Source of the DNA: an uncultured Spartobacteria bacterium
GTDB lineage: Bacteria; Verrucomicrobiota; Verrucomicrobiia; Chthoniobacterales; Chthoniobacteraceae
Length of the DNA: 64,000 nucleotides
Reading direction: 5' to 3'
NCBI GenBank assembly: GCA_903882875.1
Contig: CAIRYQ010000030.1
Span: forward strand, 20,058-84,057
The position numbers were made by a program, and so were the translations under genes. This document shows, in pieces, positions 37,871 to 47,300 of this stretch (position 1 is the stretch's first letter; each line of letters opens with the position of its first letter). The notes below the pieces were generated by a model, which saw nothing but the letters and a program-made list of their open reading frames with translations, searched no databases and was not told the origin of the DNA.

Positions 37871-38962
37871 ATGAATTTCCGCAAGCTCCTCCTCTTCCTC
37901 CACCTCACCGGCGGGCTGGTATCCGGCGTGTTCCTCATTTTCCTCGGCGGCAGCGGCGGGCTGCTGGTGTTTGAGGGCGAGATCGATCACTGGCTCAATG
38001 CGCGGCTCTCATGGGTGCAGCCCGAGGGCGCGCGCCTTTCGCTCGGCGAACTGAGCGACAAAGTCCTCGCGCGGCATCCGGGGAGCAAGGTGTCCGTGAT
38101 CGTCCTGTCGAAAGACGATCGCATCGCGACAACCATTGCCCTGCGGCCGGCGGGGCCGGGAAAGTCGGTGAGCCTCCGGGTGAATCCGTACACAGGCGCG
38201 GAACTCGGTTCGACGGACACGGCGAACACGTTCATGGCCAAGGTGCATCAATTTCACACAAACCTGCTGCTCGGGCCGCCGGGCAAGCTCATCACGATGT
38301 GGGGCGCGATCTTCCTGCTCGGGCTTTCGGTGAGCGGGCTCATTCTCTGGTGGCCGCGCAAGCTGTGGAAATTCGGCGGCGCGAAATCGGGCCGGGAAAG
38401 AAATTTCCAACTGCACAACGTCGCGGGCTTTTACTCCTGCGTCTTCATGTTCCTCTTCGCGGTGACGGGCATCGTGGTGCATTGGGACGATGAAGTGCGA
38501 AAGCTCATCAACAAAGCCACGCACGAGGAGGACGCGCCGATGCCCAGGGCCGTCACCGCGCCGAAGGATGCCGCACCGCAAGGACCGGATGCGCTGCTGG
38601 CCGCGGCGAACAAGGCCGTGCCCGGCGCGAGAGTGACGAGCATCATGGGCATCGGCGGGAATGCCCCGGTGCGCGTCACGATGAAGTTCCCGGAAGATGG
38701 CACGCCCGCCGGCCGGACGAATCTCTACCTCGATCCCTTCACCGCCGATACGCTCTCGCTGCAAACTTCGCGCACCGCGCCGCTCGGCACGCGCATCGCA
38801 AAGCTCTGGAACCGCGAGATCCACACCGGCGACATCTTCGGCTGGCCGACGCGGATCATCGCGAGCATCGCGAGCTTCACGCTCCCGCTGCTGGTCGTCA
38901 CCGGCGTGCTCATTTGGCTGGGGCGGATGCGGCGCAAGCGGCGGCAGGCGGCGGAAGCCTGA
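37871..38962 (+). CDS. PepSY-associated transmembrane protein (PiuB-like)
   Basis: 363 residues. Four membrane segments with the family pattern: the first is FLHLTGGLVSGVFLIFLGGSGGLLVFEGEID, with the second marked by MAKVHQFHTNLLLGPPGKLITMWGAIFLLGLSVSGLILWWPRK, the third by FQLHNVAGFYSCVFMFLFAVTGIVVHWDDE and the fourth near the C-terminus (IIASIASFTLPLLVVTGVLIWLGRMRRK). PepSY-like domains lie between. Conserved His residues (HLTGG, HQFHTNL, LHNVAG) are typical of this PepSY_TM family, which is often linked to iron-siderophore reduction. It follows the sulfatase gene by 63 bases. Confidence 0.85.
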   Translation: MNFRKLLLFLHLTGGLVSGVFLIFLGGSGGLLVFEGEIDHWLNARLSWVQPEGARLSLGELSDKVLARHPGSKVSVIVLSKDDRIATTIALRPAGPGKSVSLRVNPYTGAELGSTDTANTFMAKVHQFHTNLLLGPPGKLITMWGAIFLLGLSVSGLILWWPRKLWKFGGAKSGRERNFQLHNVAGFYSCVFMFLFAVTGIVVHWDDEVRKLINKATHEEDAPMPRAVTAPKDAAPQGPDALLAAANKAVPGARVTSIMGIGGNAPVRVTMKFPEDGTPAGRTNLYLDPFTADTLSLQTSRTAPLGTRIAKLWNREIHTGDIFGWPTRIIASIASFTLPLLVVTGVLIWLGRMRRKRRQAAEA

Positions 38963-38986
38963 ACCGCGATTGCACCAACGATTCGA

Positions 38987-40126
38987 CTACGCCTTCCACG
39001 CGGGCACTGCCCCGGCGATTTTCCACATCATGCGATCGAGCGCGAGGTCAATGCCCTCGGCGCGGGCATTTGCGAGCGCGGCCCAGCAGAGGCCGCGCGC
39101 GGTGCGGACGAGGATGGACGTGGTGCCGGGCAGGCTGCCGCCGTGCCACCAGTTCGGCACTTTGTTCACGGCCCAGCCGCAGGCGTAGCCGGGGTTCACG
39201 GTGCCGGGCGCGGCCATCGTTTTGATCGTGTCCGCGCGGAGGATGTCCGGCGGATTCGGGAAGCCGTCCACGCGCATCGCGAACTCCACGAGATCACGCG
39301 CCGTCGCGATCCATCCGCCGTGCGAATCCATGCGCGCGACATTCATCGAGTAGGGATGCGCGCCGAGCAGCACGGAGAGATCGTGCGCATAATACGTGAC
39401 TTCCATTTTCGCGCGTTCGGCGAGCGTGTTGCCCGCGATGCGCATGGTGGTGACGCCGCATTTCGCGAGCACGTCGCGCCGCACGGCCTGCGCGTACGGG
39501 AGGCCGGTGAGCTTCTCGATGAGCCGGCCGAGGATGCAGTAGCCGAAATTGGAATACGCATACTTCGTCCCCGGCTTTTGCGTGAGCGGCTGGTTTTTGA
39601 TCGTCCACTCGATGAGTTCGCGGTGGTTCATCGCGGGATGCCGGAACATCGGGTCCGTGCCGTCGTTCGTCCATCCGCCGCAGGTGTGCATGAGCAGATG
39701 ATGCACGGTGATCTCCCGGACGCGCTCGGGAAGCGCCCTTCCGAAGTCGAATCCGAGCCTCCCCTTTTCGCCGAAGATCAAATCATCCAGCGCAAGCCCG
39801 CCCTGCTCGATGAGGGAGAAAACCGCGGCGGACGTGAAGGGCTTGCTCACGCTCGCAATGCGGAACAGGTGCTCGGGCGTCACCGGCACCTTCGTCTCGA
39901 CATCCGCGACGCCGAAGCCCTCCGTGAGCACCATTTTCCCCTCCCGCGCAATCGCGACGGACAGGCCGGGAACCTTGAACCGCTCCATGAATTCGCGCGC
40001 GATCGTCGCGATGGCCTGCCGTTCGGACGGCTCCAGCGGGGGCGGAGCACCCAGCGACGGAGTGACGACTCCGGCAGCGCCAGCAAGCCCAAGCGTCCTC
40101 ACGAATGCACGGCGACTCCGGTTCAT
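38987..40126 (-). CDS. Exported serine hydrolase of the beta-lactamase class C / EstB type
   Basis: 379 residues with a twin-arginine-type leader (MNRSRRAFVRTLGLAGAAGVV). The three active-site motifs are present: SVSK (Ser92, Lys95) in FRIASVSKPFTSAAVFSLIEQGG, YSN in KYAYSNFGYCILGRLIEKLTG, and HGG in NWWHGGSLPGTTS. The family includes penicillin-recognising hydrolases, esterases and D-aminopeptidases; the substrate is not decided by sequence. The twin-arginine leader suggests folding before export. It is convergent with the PepSY gene. Confidence 0.9.
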   Translation of the reverse strand: MNRSRRAFVRTLGLAGAAGVVTPSLGAPPPLEPSERQAIATIAREFMERFKVPGLSVAIAREGKMVLTEGFGVADVETKVPVTPEHLFRIASVSKPFTSAAVFSLIEQGGLALDDLIFGEKGRLGFDFGRALPERVREITVHHLLMHTCGGWTNDGTDPMFRHPAMNHRELIEWTIKNQPLTQKPGTKYAYSNFGYCILGRLIEKLTGLPYAQAVRRDVLAKCGVTTMRIAGNTLAERAKMEVTYYAHDLSVLLGAHPYSMNVARMDSHGGWIATARDLVEFAMRVDGFPNPPDILRADTIKTMAAPGTVNPGYACGWAVNKVPNWWHGGSLPGTTSILVRTARGLCWAALANARAEGIDLALDRMMWKIAGAVPAWKA

Positions 40127-40188
40127 CCAATGAGAGGACTACGCGCAGTATTGCACGTCAAACCGGAAAGGACCGTCGCGCGTGCCGC

Positions 40189-40467
40189 TCAGAATCCCTC
40201 GTCGGGAATTTCATCCGGCAGCACGTCGAGCTTCACATCGAGGCCGGGGAGCGGGCGTGCCTTGTCGGCGTAGCGGTCGAAGCGGTTCGAGAGGATGAGC
40301 AGCGTCGGCGCCCACAGGCCGATGAAGATGCCGAACCGCTCGGCGTGCGCTGCGGCCTCCGGCGTGTTGCGATCGAGGAACCACCACACGCCGATGGAGC
40401 CGAGGATGGAAAACATCCCGGCAAAAAAGCAGATGGTCGAGAGGACACGGCACACGTGGCGGTTCAT
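40189..40467 (-). CDS. Small two-helix membrane protein
   Basis: 92 residues from ATG 40467 (MNRHVCRVLSTICFF). Two hydrophobic segments (VLSTICFFAGMFSILGSIGVWWFL and FGIFIGLWAPTLLILSNRF) are separated by a loop. The C-terminus is acidic and polar (PLPGLDVKLDVLPDEIPDEGF). I do not recognise a family. It lies 62 bases upstream of the serine hydrolase gene on the same strand, possibly in one transcript. Confidence 0.6.
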   Translation of the reverse strand: MNRHVCRVLSTICFFAGMFSILGSIGVWWFLDRNTPEAAAHAERFGIFIGLWAPTLLILSNRFDRYADKARPLPGLDVKLDVLPDEIPDEGF

Positions 40468-40643
40468 ATCATCGCAGGATACAACGGCCGCCGCGCAGCA
40501 GGCTACACGGCATTTGCCGAAGCATGGGCGCGCATTGGCGGAGCCGGCCTGCGTGGAGGCGGTGCCGTTGAAAATGAATTGCCGCGCACGCCGCACGCGT
40601 CGCACTTTCCCGCGCGGATTTTTTTCCGCGTATCCCGAACCCC

Positions 40644-41930
40644 ATGCCCCCGATCTCCCATTCACTCCCGAGCAGTCCCGGCTGGCCGGGCCGCGCGGTG
40701 TCCGCCGCGGATGCCGTGGCGCATCTGAAAAGCGGGATGCGCGTGTTCGTCCACGGCGCATGTGCGACGCCGACGCCGCTGCTCGACGCGATGGTGCGGC
40801 GGACGGATCTCGAAGGCGTGCGGCTCTACCACCTGCATCTCGCGGGGCCGGTGCCGTTCGCGGAGCCGGAACACTCCGGGCGTTTTCGCTCGATCTCATT
40901 TTTCACCGGCGCTGCGCTGCGAAAGCCGATCGAGGAGGAGCGCGCGGACTTCATCCCGATCTTCCTCTCGGACATTCCGGGGCTTTTCCACTCGGGCCAG
41001 GTGCCGCTCGATGCGGCGCTGCTCCAGCTCTCGCCGCCGGACGCGCACGGCTGGTGTTCGCTCGGCACTTCCGTGGATGCGGCGCGCGCGGCGGCGGACA
41101 CGGCAAAAATCATCATCGCGGAAATCAACGAGCAGATGCCGCGCACGCACGGCGCGGCGCATGTGCGCTTCGAGCGCGTCGCGGCGTTCGTCCACACGGA
41201 CCGCGCGCTCGTGGAGCACGCGCCGGAGACGGTGACGGAGACGCACGCGCGCATCGGCCAGCTCATCGCGGATCTCGTGGAGGACGGCTCGGTGCTCCAG
41301 CTCGGCATCGGCGCGATCCCCGACGCCGTGCTCGCGCGGCTCGGCGGAAAGCGCGACCTCGGCGTCCATACCGAGATGTTTTCCGACGGCCTCGTGGACC
41401 TGCACGCGACCGGCGCGATCACGAACCGGCTCAAGGCCATTCACCCAAACCGCATCGTGACGAGCTTTGTGAACGGCACGCGGCGCGTGTTTGATTTCGT
41501 GCGCGACAATCCCGAGGTGGAGTTCCACCCGTGCGACCGCACGAACGACACGCAGCTCCTGCGCAGGCTCGACAGGCTCGTGGCGATCAACTCGGCGATC
41601 GAAATTGATCTCACCGGCCAGGTGTGCGCGGACAGCATCGGACACCGCATTTTTTCCGGCATCGGCGGGCAGATGGATTTCATCCGCGGCGCGGCGCTCT
41701 CGCGCGGCGGCAGGCAGATCATCGCGCTGCCGTCCACCGCGGCGCACGGCACGGTGTCGCGCATCGTCCCGAAGCTGAAGCCGGGCGCAGGCGTGGTGAC
41801 GACGCGCGGGCATGTGCATTGGATCGTGACGGAATTCGGCGCGGTGAACCTCCACGGCATGACGCTGCGCGAACGCCGCGACGCGCTGACTTCGATCGCG
41901 CATCCGGACTTCCGCGCAGAGCTGGCGTAG
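40644..41930 (+). CDS. CoA-transferase/hydrolase of the acetyl-CoA hydrolase family (4-hydroxybutyrate CoA-transferase-like)
   Basis: 428 residues. The N-terminal half starts SAADAVAHLKSGMRVFVHG, and DIPGLFHSGQVPLDAALLQLSPPDAHGWCSLGTSVD is the family's CoA site. The catalytic glutamate is in VHTEMFSDGLVDL, followed by NRIVTSFVNGTRRVFDFV. The C-terminal part has GIGGQMDFIRGAALSRGGRQIIALPSTA, VVTTRGHVHWIVTEFGAVNLHGMTLRER. Family members move CoA between acetyl-CoA and carboxylic acids such as 4-hydroxybutyrate or succinate; the substrate here is not known. Stand-alone cytosolic gene. Confidence 0.9.
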   Translation: MPPISHSLPSSPGWPGRAVSAADAVAHLKSGMRVFVHGACATPTPLLDAMVRRTDLEGVRLYHLHLAGPVPFAEPEHSGRFRSISFFTGAALRKPIEEERADFIPIFLSDIPGLFHSGQVPLDAALLQLSPPDAHGWCSLGTSVDAARAAADTAKIIIAEINEQMPRTHGAAHVRFERVAAFVHTDRALVEHAPETVTETHARIGQLIADLVEDGSVLQLGIGAIPDAVLARLGGKRDLGVHTEMFSDGLVDLHATGAITNRLKAIHPNRIVTSFVNGTRRVFDFVRDNPEVEFHPCDRTNDTQLLRRLDRLVAINSAIEIDLTGQVCADSIGHRIFSGIGGQMDFIRGAALSRGGRQIIALPSTAAHGTVSRIVPKLKPGAGVVTTRGHVHWIVTEFGAVNLHGMTLRERRDALTSIAHPDFRAELA

Positions 41931-42017
41931 CTCCGCGGGCATTGTGAACGAAACGTTTTCGCGCCTTCAACGACAGCGCGTTGACCGCGGCGCGCAAACG
42001 ATGAACGCTGCCGGCAC

Positions 42018-44105
42018 ATGAAAAGTGAAATTTTCCAATTCTGCACGATGTGCTCGCAAAGCCTCGGCACGCTCCCCGAGGCGATCCGCGCGGCGGCGGC
42101 GCAATTCGAGCGCGGCGGCGCCGCGCTGCAAGGCTCGCTGATCACGCTGAACGATCTGCGCGCGCGGCTGCGTTCGCTCACGGACAAGCTAGAAAGCCAG
42201 AACGCCTACCTGCTCATTTTCGGCCCGCTGAAGAGCGGCAAGAGCACGCTGATGAATGCGATGAGCGGCACGTACGTGAGCGAAGTCACCTCACTGCCCG
42301 GCTATCCGTGCCTCGTCTTCGTGCAGCACTCGGAGACGCCACACCACTCCGTCACGCGCTACAACGGGCGCGAGACCGTGCTCGGCAGCGGCATGGAGCT
42401 GAAGGCCGTGGTGGAGGACGCGCATCCCGTGCTCGCCGCGCAGATCCGCGCGGCGGAGGAACGCGGCGGCGCATTCGATCCCGCCGTGGATTTTCCCGAG
42501 ACGATCCGGCGCGTGGACATCAAGGTGCCCGTGCCGCCGCTCGACGAATCCGCGATGATCCTCGTGGACACGCCGGGGCTGTACAGCCGGATGAATTTCG
42601 GCTACGACGTGCTCACGCGCGAGTTCCGCGACGGCGCGGCGTGCGCGGTCTTCGTGGTGAAGACGGACAACCTTTTCCTCGAACAGGTCTTCGCGGAATT
42701 CAACCAACTGCTCGGGATCTTCAGCCGCATCTTCATCGTGGTGAATGTGGACACCGGCAAGCGCGACCTCGCGCCCGACGGCAGCCTGTGCCCGAGCGCC
42801 GAGAGCGAACATCCTGAACGCGTGCTCGAGGCGTTCCGCACGCTCTCGATGGCCGGGCCGCTGCGCGCGGCGCACGACGCGGGGCGCGTGCGGATTCACG
42901 CCGTGGATCTGATGAGCGCGGCGTCCGCGATTCTCTCGCAGTCGGATGGGAAGCGGAAAAAGCTGCCGGCATTCGAGGCGTTCCAAAATGATCTGATCGA
43001 ATACCTGAACAGCAGCGACTACACGCGGGAGTTCATCCGCGACAGCCTGCGCCAGGGGCAGACGCTGTGCGGCGAGATGCAGGCCGTCGTGTCAGGCGAG
43101 GAGGTTGCTGCACTGCTCGCGAAGCAGGACGCACTCGGCGCGGAAATTCTCGCGCTGAATGCAAGAATCGCGGCGACCGACCAACTGCTCCAGACCGACT
43201 GGAGCGCGCTTTTCCAGCCGCTGCGCGAGGAACACCGGCGCGGTGTGGAAGACGCCGTCGCCGCAAAGACCGCGCAGGTGCGCGAGGAAATCCGCCAAGG
43301 CTTCACGCGCTGGATGGCCGGTGACGAAAGCCTCGTGGCGCTGCCGCATCTGCACTGGAATCCCACGCTGGCTGAAGCCGCGCGTTCGCTCGCCGACGAT
43401 AGCCGCGCGCGCCTCCAGCGGCTTTCCGGCACCGCGCACGCCGGGCTCCACCTTGCGCCGGCGATGATCGCCGATCTGACGACCTCCGGATTTTCGCTGC
43501 GCGAAAACGGCGAGCGGGCGTTCGCAGCCGCGCGCGCGGACGAGGAACTCTCCGCATACCGGATGTCCGTGGACATGGAGACAATCCCCGTGCGAAAGAC
43601 GCCGGCCGACTGGCTGCTTTTCCGCGGCCGGGCAAAAGTGCGCCTGCGCCTCTTCGGGGCGGACGGCAGCCGCAGCATCGCACCGCTCGAAAAGGAGCGC
43701 CGCCTGCCGCTGAACAGCCGCGCGGAATTCGAGCGCCAGTGGGAAAACACGATCCGCGAACGCTTCCCCGCGAAACCCGTCACGTTCGCCGCGAGGCTCG
43801 CCGAGAGCTACATCACCGGCGCAGCAGACAACATCCGCTCGGGACTGCGCGCGCTCCGTTCCACACTCGCCGCCGAACGCGACGCCCGGCAGACACCATT
43901 CGACATGCAGGCGGCAATCCTGCGATCCGCCGACGATCTCACAAATCAGGCGGAGCGCGTGAGCCGAGACCTCGCGCTGCTTTCCGAAAAGGAAAACGCA
44001 AACTTCGCGGTACCGCCGCCAATCCCCGATGCCTACGCGTCCGCGCAGGACGCCGGCCTGCTCCCCTCGCCCGCGATCCCGCCGCTCCCGCTTCTGGCAC
44101 CGTAG
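42018..44105 (+). CDS. Dynamin-like GTPase
   Basis: 695 residues. The GTPase domain has P-loop LLIFGPLKSGKSTLMNAMSG (about residues 68-87), switch II AMILVDTPGLYS, and a weak G4 in the form VNVDTGKRD without the usual Lys. Residue stretches before it (DLRARLRSLTDKLESQNA) and after it (EEVAALLAKQDALGAEILALNARIAATDQLL) are long helices, as in the neck and trunk of bacterial dynamin-like proteins. Such proteins remodel membranes or defend them in stress. The C-terminal region is helical too and ends in a Pro-rich tail. Confidence 0.85.
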   Translation: MKSEIFQFCTMCSQSLGTLPEAIRAAAAQFERGGAALQGSLITLNDLRARLRSLTDKLESQNAYLLIFGPLKSGKSTLMNAMSGTYVSEVTSLPGYPCLVFVQHSETPHHSVTRYNGRETVLGSGMELKAVVEDAHPVLAAQIRAAEERGGAFDPAVDFPETIRRVDIKVPVPPLDESAMILVDTPGLYSRMNFGYDVLTREFRDGAACAVFVVKTDNLFLEQVFAEFNQLLGIFSRIFIVVNVDTGKRDLAPDGSLCPSAESEHPERVLEAFRTLSMAGPLRAAHDAGRVRIHAVDLMSAASAILSQSDGKRKKLPAFEAFQNDLIEYLNSSDYTREFIRDSLRQGQTLCGEMQAVVSGEEVAALLAKQDALGAEILALNARIAATDQLLQTDWSALFQPLREEHRRGVEDAVAAKTAQVREEIRQGFTRWMAGDESLVALPHLHWNPTLAEAARSLADDSRARLQRLSGTAHAGLHLAPAMIADLTTSGFSLRENGERAFAAARADEELSAYRMSVDMETIPVRKTPADWLLFRGRAKVRLRLFGADGSRSIAPLEKERRLPLNSRAEFERQWENTIRERFPAKPVTFAARLAESYITGAADNIRSGLRALRSTLAAERDARQTPFDMQAAILRSADDLTNQAERVSRDLALLSEKENANFAVPPPIPDAYASAQDAGLLPSPAIPPLPLLAP

Positions 44106-44351
44106 GGTGGCAAACTCCCGCATTGTTCGCGAGGATCTCGCGACAAATGCCCCCAATCCGTCACATTCCGAAGCCGGAATGATACCTTCGGCACTTCGCG
44201 TACACATGCACGCACCGGCATCAAGCTTAGGGGCATGACTGCCTTATTTTCGCAGTTGGAAAGTAACAACTGCCAGCTTCCGTCATCCACGCCAACAACC
44301 TTAATAAGTCAGGCTCCGATGCGACCGTCATTTCCATATCCATTCCTAAAC

Positions 44352-47300
44352 ATGCCCAACATCACCCACGCCCTCCCTGCATCCAAGATGCCGGACTCAC
44401 CGCACAAAAAGGCTCCCCTCGGCATTCTTCGCCGCTGGGTCGGGGCACTCAGCGCAACCTGCATTGCCACAGCGATGTTTGGCTTCGGCGCGGCCGAGGT
44501 GCAGGGGCAAACCACGGTGCCGTTCACCACGGCAGGCAACTCGACGTGGACGTGCCCCGTGGGCGTCACTTCCATTCAGGTCGAGACATGGGGCGGCGGC
44601 GGCGGCGGTGGCGGTGTCGGCAATCTGTCATACGGCGACGCTGGCGGCGGCGCTGGCGGCTCCTACGTGCGTGCCACTCAGTCAGTCACACCAGGGACGA
44701 CCTATTATGTGACCGTCGGCGCAGGTGGCGCGGGCGGTGCGGGCGGCTTAAGCACCAGCGGGGCAGGAGGAACAGGAAACTCCTCATATTTTGGCACCTC
44801 GTCGTCCTACCTTTCCTCTGGCGCGCTGGTTCTGGCCGTGGGTGGCCCGGGCGGATTTCCAGTGACCACTGGAGGCTCTTCAAGCACATATTCCACTTCG
44901 AATGGAGGAACGGCGACAAACAGCGGAAACGTCACCGGCACCAGCGTCACTTACAATTATGCCGGAACCAGTGGCGCTAACAGTGCAAATAAGGCGTCCG
45001 GCGCAGGCGGCAATGGCGCGGGCTCTTCAGGCAGTGCCGGCGGTGGCGCAGGTGGCGCGGGATTGACAAGCAAGGCCAATGGCAACCCCGGAACCGCGCC
45101 AGGCGGCGGCGGCAGCGGCGGACAACAAGGAAATGGCGCAGTTTCAAACAACGGAATCGGCGGTGCCGGTGGTGCGGGCGAAATTCTCCTGACTTACACG
45201 GCGGCCACACCGAGCATCAGCTCGACGGGAACGCCGACCGCGATGCTCACCAACCACGGCACCGCCTCGGTGCCAACCAGCTTCTCGGCTTCGGGAACGA
45301 ACCTGACTGCCAACCTGACTGTCACCGCTCCGACGGGATTCGAGGTTTCGACGACCTCGGGTTTCGGCTACTCGGGCAGCCTTTCGCTCACCCCGAGCGG
45401 CGGCACCGTGTCCTCCACGACCATCTATGTGCGGCTCACGGCGGCGGATGCGGCTGGCACTTACTCCGGCAATGTGAGCCTTGCGAGCACCGGTGCCACG
45501 ACTGTGAATGTTGCGGTTCCCTTGAGCACGGTTGCGGCTCCGTTCACGGCGGGGAATCTGGTGGTTCAGCAGGCGGACAATGGCGCGGTGAAGAACACCT
45601 CGTTCACGATGGTGGAAGTCAATCCGGCAGGAACCGGCACCACGGTGCAGAGCATTCCGCTCACTCCCACGCCGATCACCGTGAACTCGACTCCGGGACT
45701 TTACATGCGCATGAACGGCTCCGGCGGATCGACCGGCTATGTGACCAACAGCAATGACGGCACGCTGCTCACCTTTGCCAGCCAGCTCACCACGTCCACG
45801 ACCACGGGCGACGATGACGCGACGGTTCTGCTGCGTGGCGTCGGCACGATGGGTTCAAGCGCGGCTTTCTCCGTGCCGACCACTTACACCGGCATTAGCT
45901 CGAACCAGTGCCGCGGGGCAACTAGCGTGGACAACTCGACTTGGATCATCGCGGACAAAGGCGGCATCTACACCAATTCGGGCACTTCTCCGACGGGCAG
46001 TACGATCAATATCCTGGCGACCAAGAGCTATGGCGGCACGGTCTATTCCTTCTCGGCCACTGCGCCGGGAGTGGACAGCGTGACTGCCTCCGGCACCACA
46101 CCGCCCATCGGAACACTCTCGGCCCTCACCGGCCTCTCGATTGCCAGTTACACGGACTTCTGCCTGATTTCCTCCGGCGTGAATGGACCGACCTATGACA
46201 TCTGCTACGTCTCGCTCGGCACCAATTCCACCACAGGCTCGATCAAGAAGTTTTCGCTCGTGGGCGGAACCTGGCAGGATAACAGCACCACGCCGTTCGC
46301 CACGGGAGTCGGCGGACGCAGCATCCTCGCCGCGGGCAACGGAAGCGGGGCGACCATCTACATCACCAGTGCCGAAGGTGCCACGGCAGCCAACAGTGTC
46401 TACAAGCTGACTGACACTGCCGGATACAACCAGACGATCACCATCGCCACGGTGACATCCTCGAACATCATCTACACCGCTCCCTCGGGAGCCATTGCCA
46501 AGGGGCTTGCCTTTGCGCCAAGGTCGGCCGCTTTGCCAGACCTGACCATCGCCGCATCCGCTCCCGCCAGCGCCGGAACGAGTTTCAACTATACTCTGAC
46601 GGTCGCAAACTCCGGTTCAGCCAGCGCGAGCGGCATCACCGCACAGTTCACCCTCCCGGCAGGACTGACATTTGTCTCCGCAGCGGACACTGGCAGCGCG
46701 GGATTCACGGCACCGACCACAGCCCCGTCCGGTGTGGTAACTTTCACGGGCGGCACGCTGAGCGCCAATAGCTCTGAAACCCTGATCGTTAGCGTCAGCG
46801 CAACCGTGGGCACTTACACCGCTGCGGCGGGCGCGGCCATCGTGGATCCCTCCAATACCGTCACGGAATCCAACGAGAACAACAACAGCTCAAACATCGC
46901 GGCAGTCACCAATGTCCTCTCCGGAGCCATCTCCGTGTCCGGCTCGCCCTCTGCGCTCAGCGGCACCTATGGCACCCCCTCGACGCCCACCAGCTTCACG
47001 GTTTCCGGCAGCAACCTTGCTGCCAACATCACGGTCACGCCGCCTGCGGGCTTTGAGATTTCAACAAGCTCCGGCTCCGGTTACGTGGACTCCACCGGCT
47101 CCCTCACGCTCACGCAAAGTGGCGGCTCCGTGAATGCGACGACCATCTATGCGCGTCTTGCGGCTGCGACAGTTCCGGGCAATTACTCCGGCAATGTCGT
47201 CGCGACGAGCACCGGCACCAGCCCGCAGAATGTGGCGATTCCTTCGAGCACGATCAGCCCGCTTGCATTGACGCTGAGCGGTGCGGCGGTAACTTCAAAG

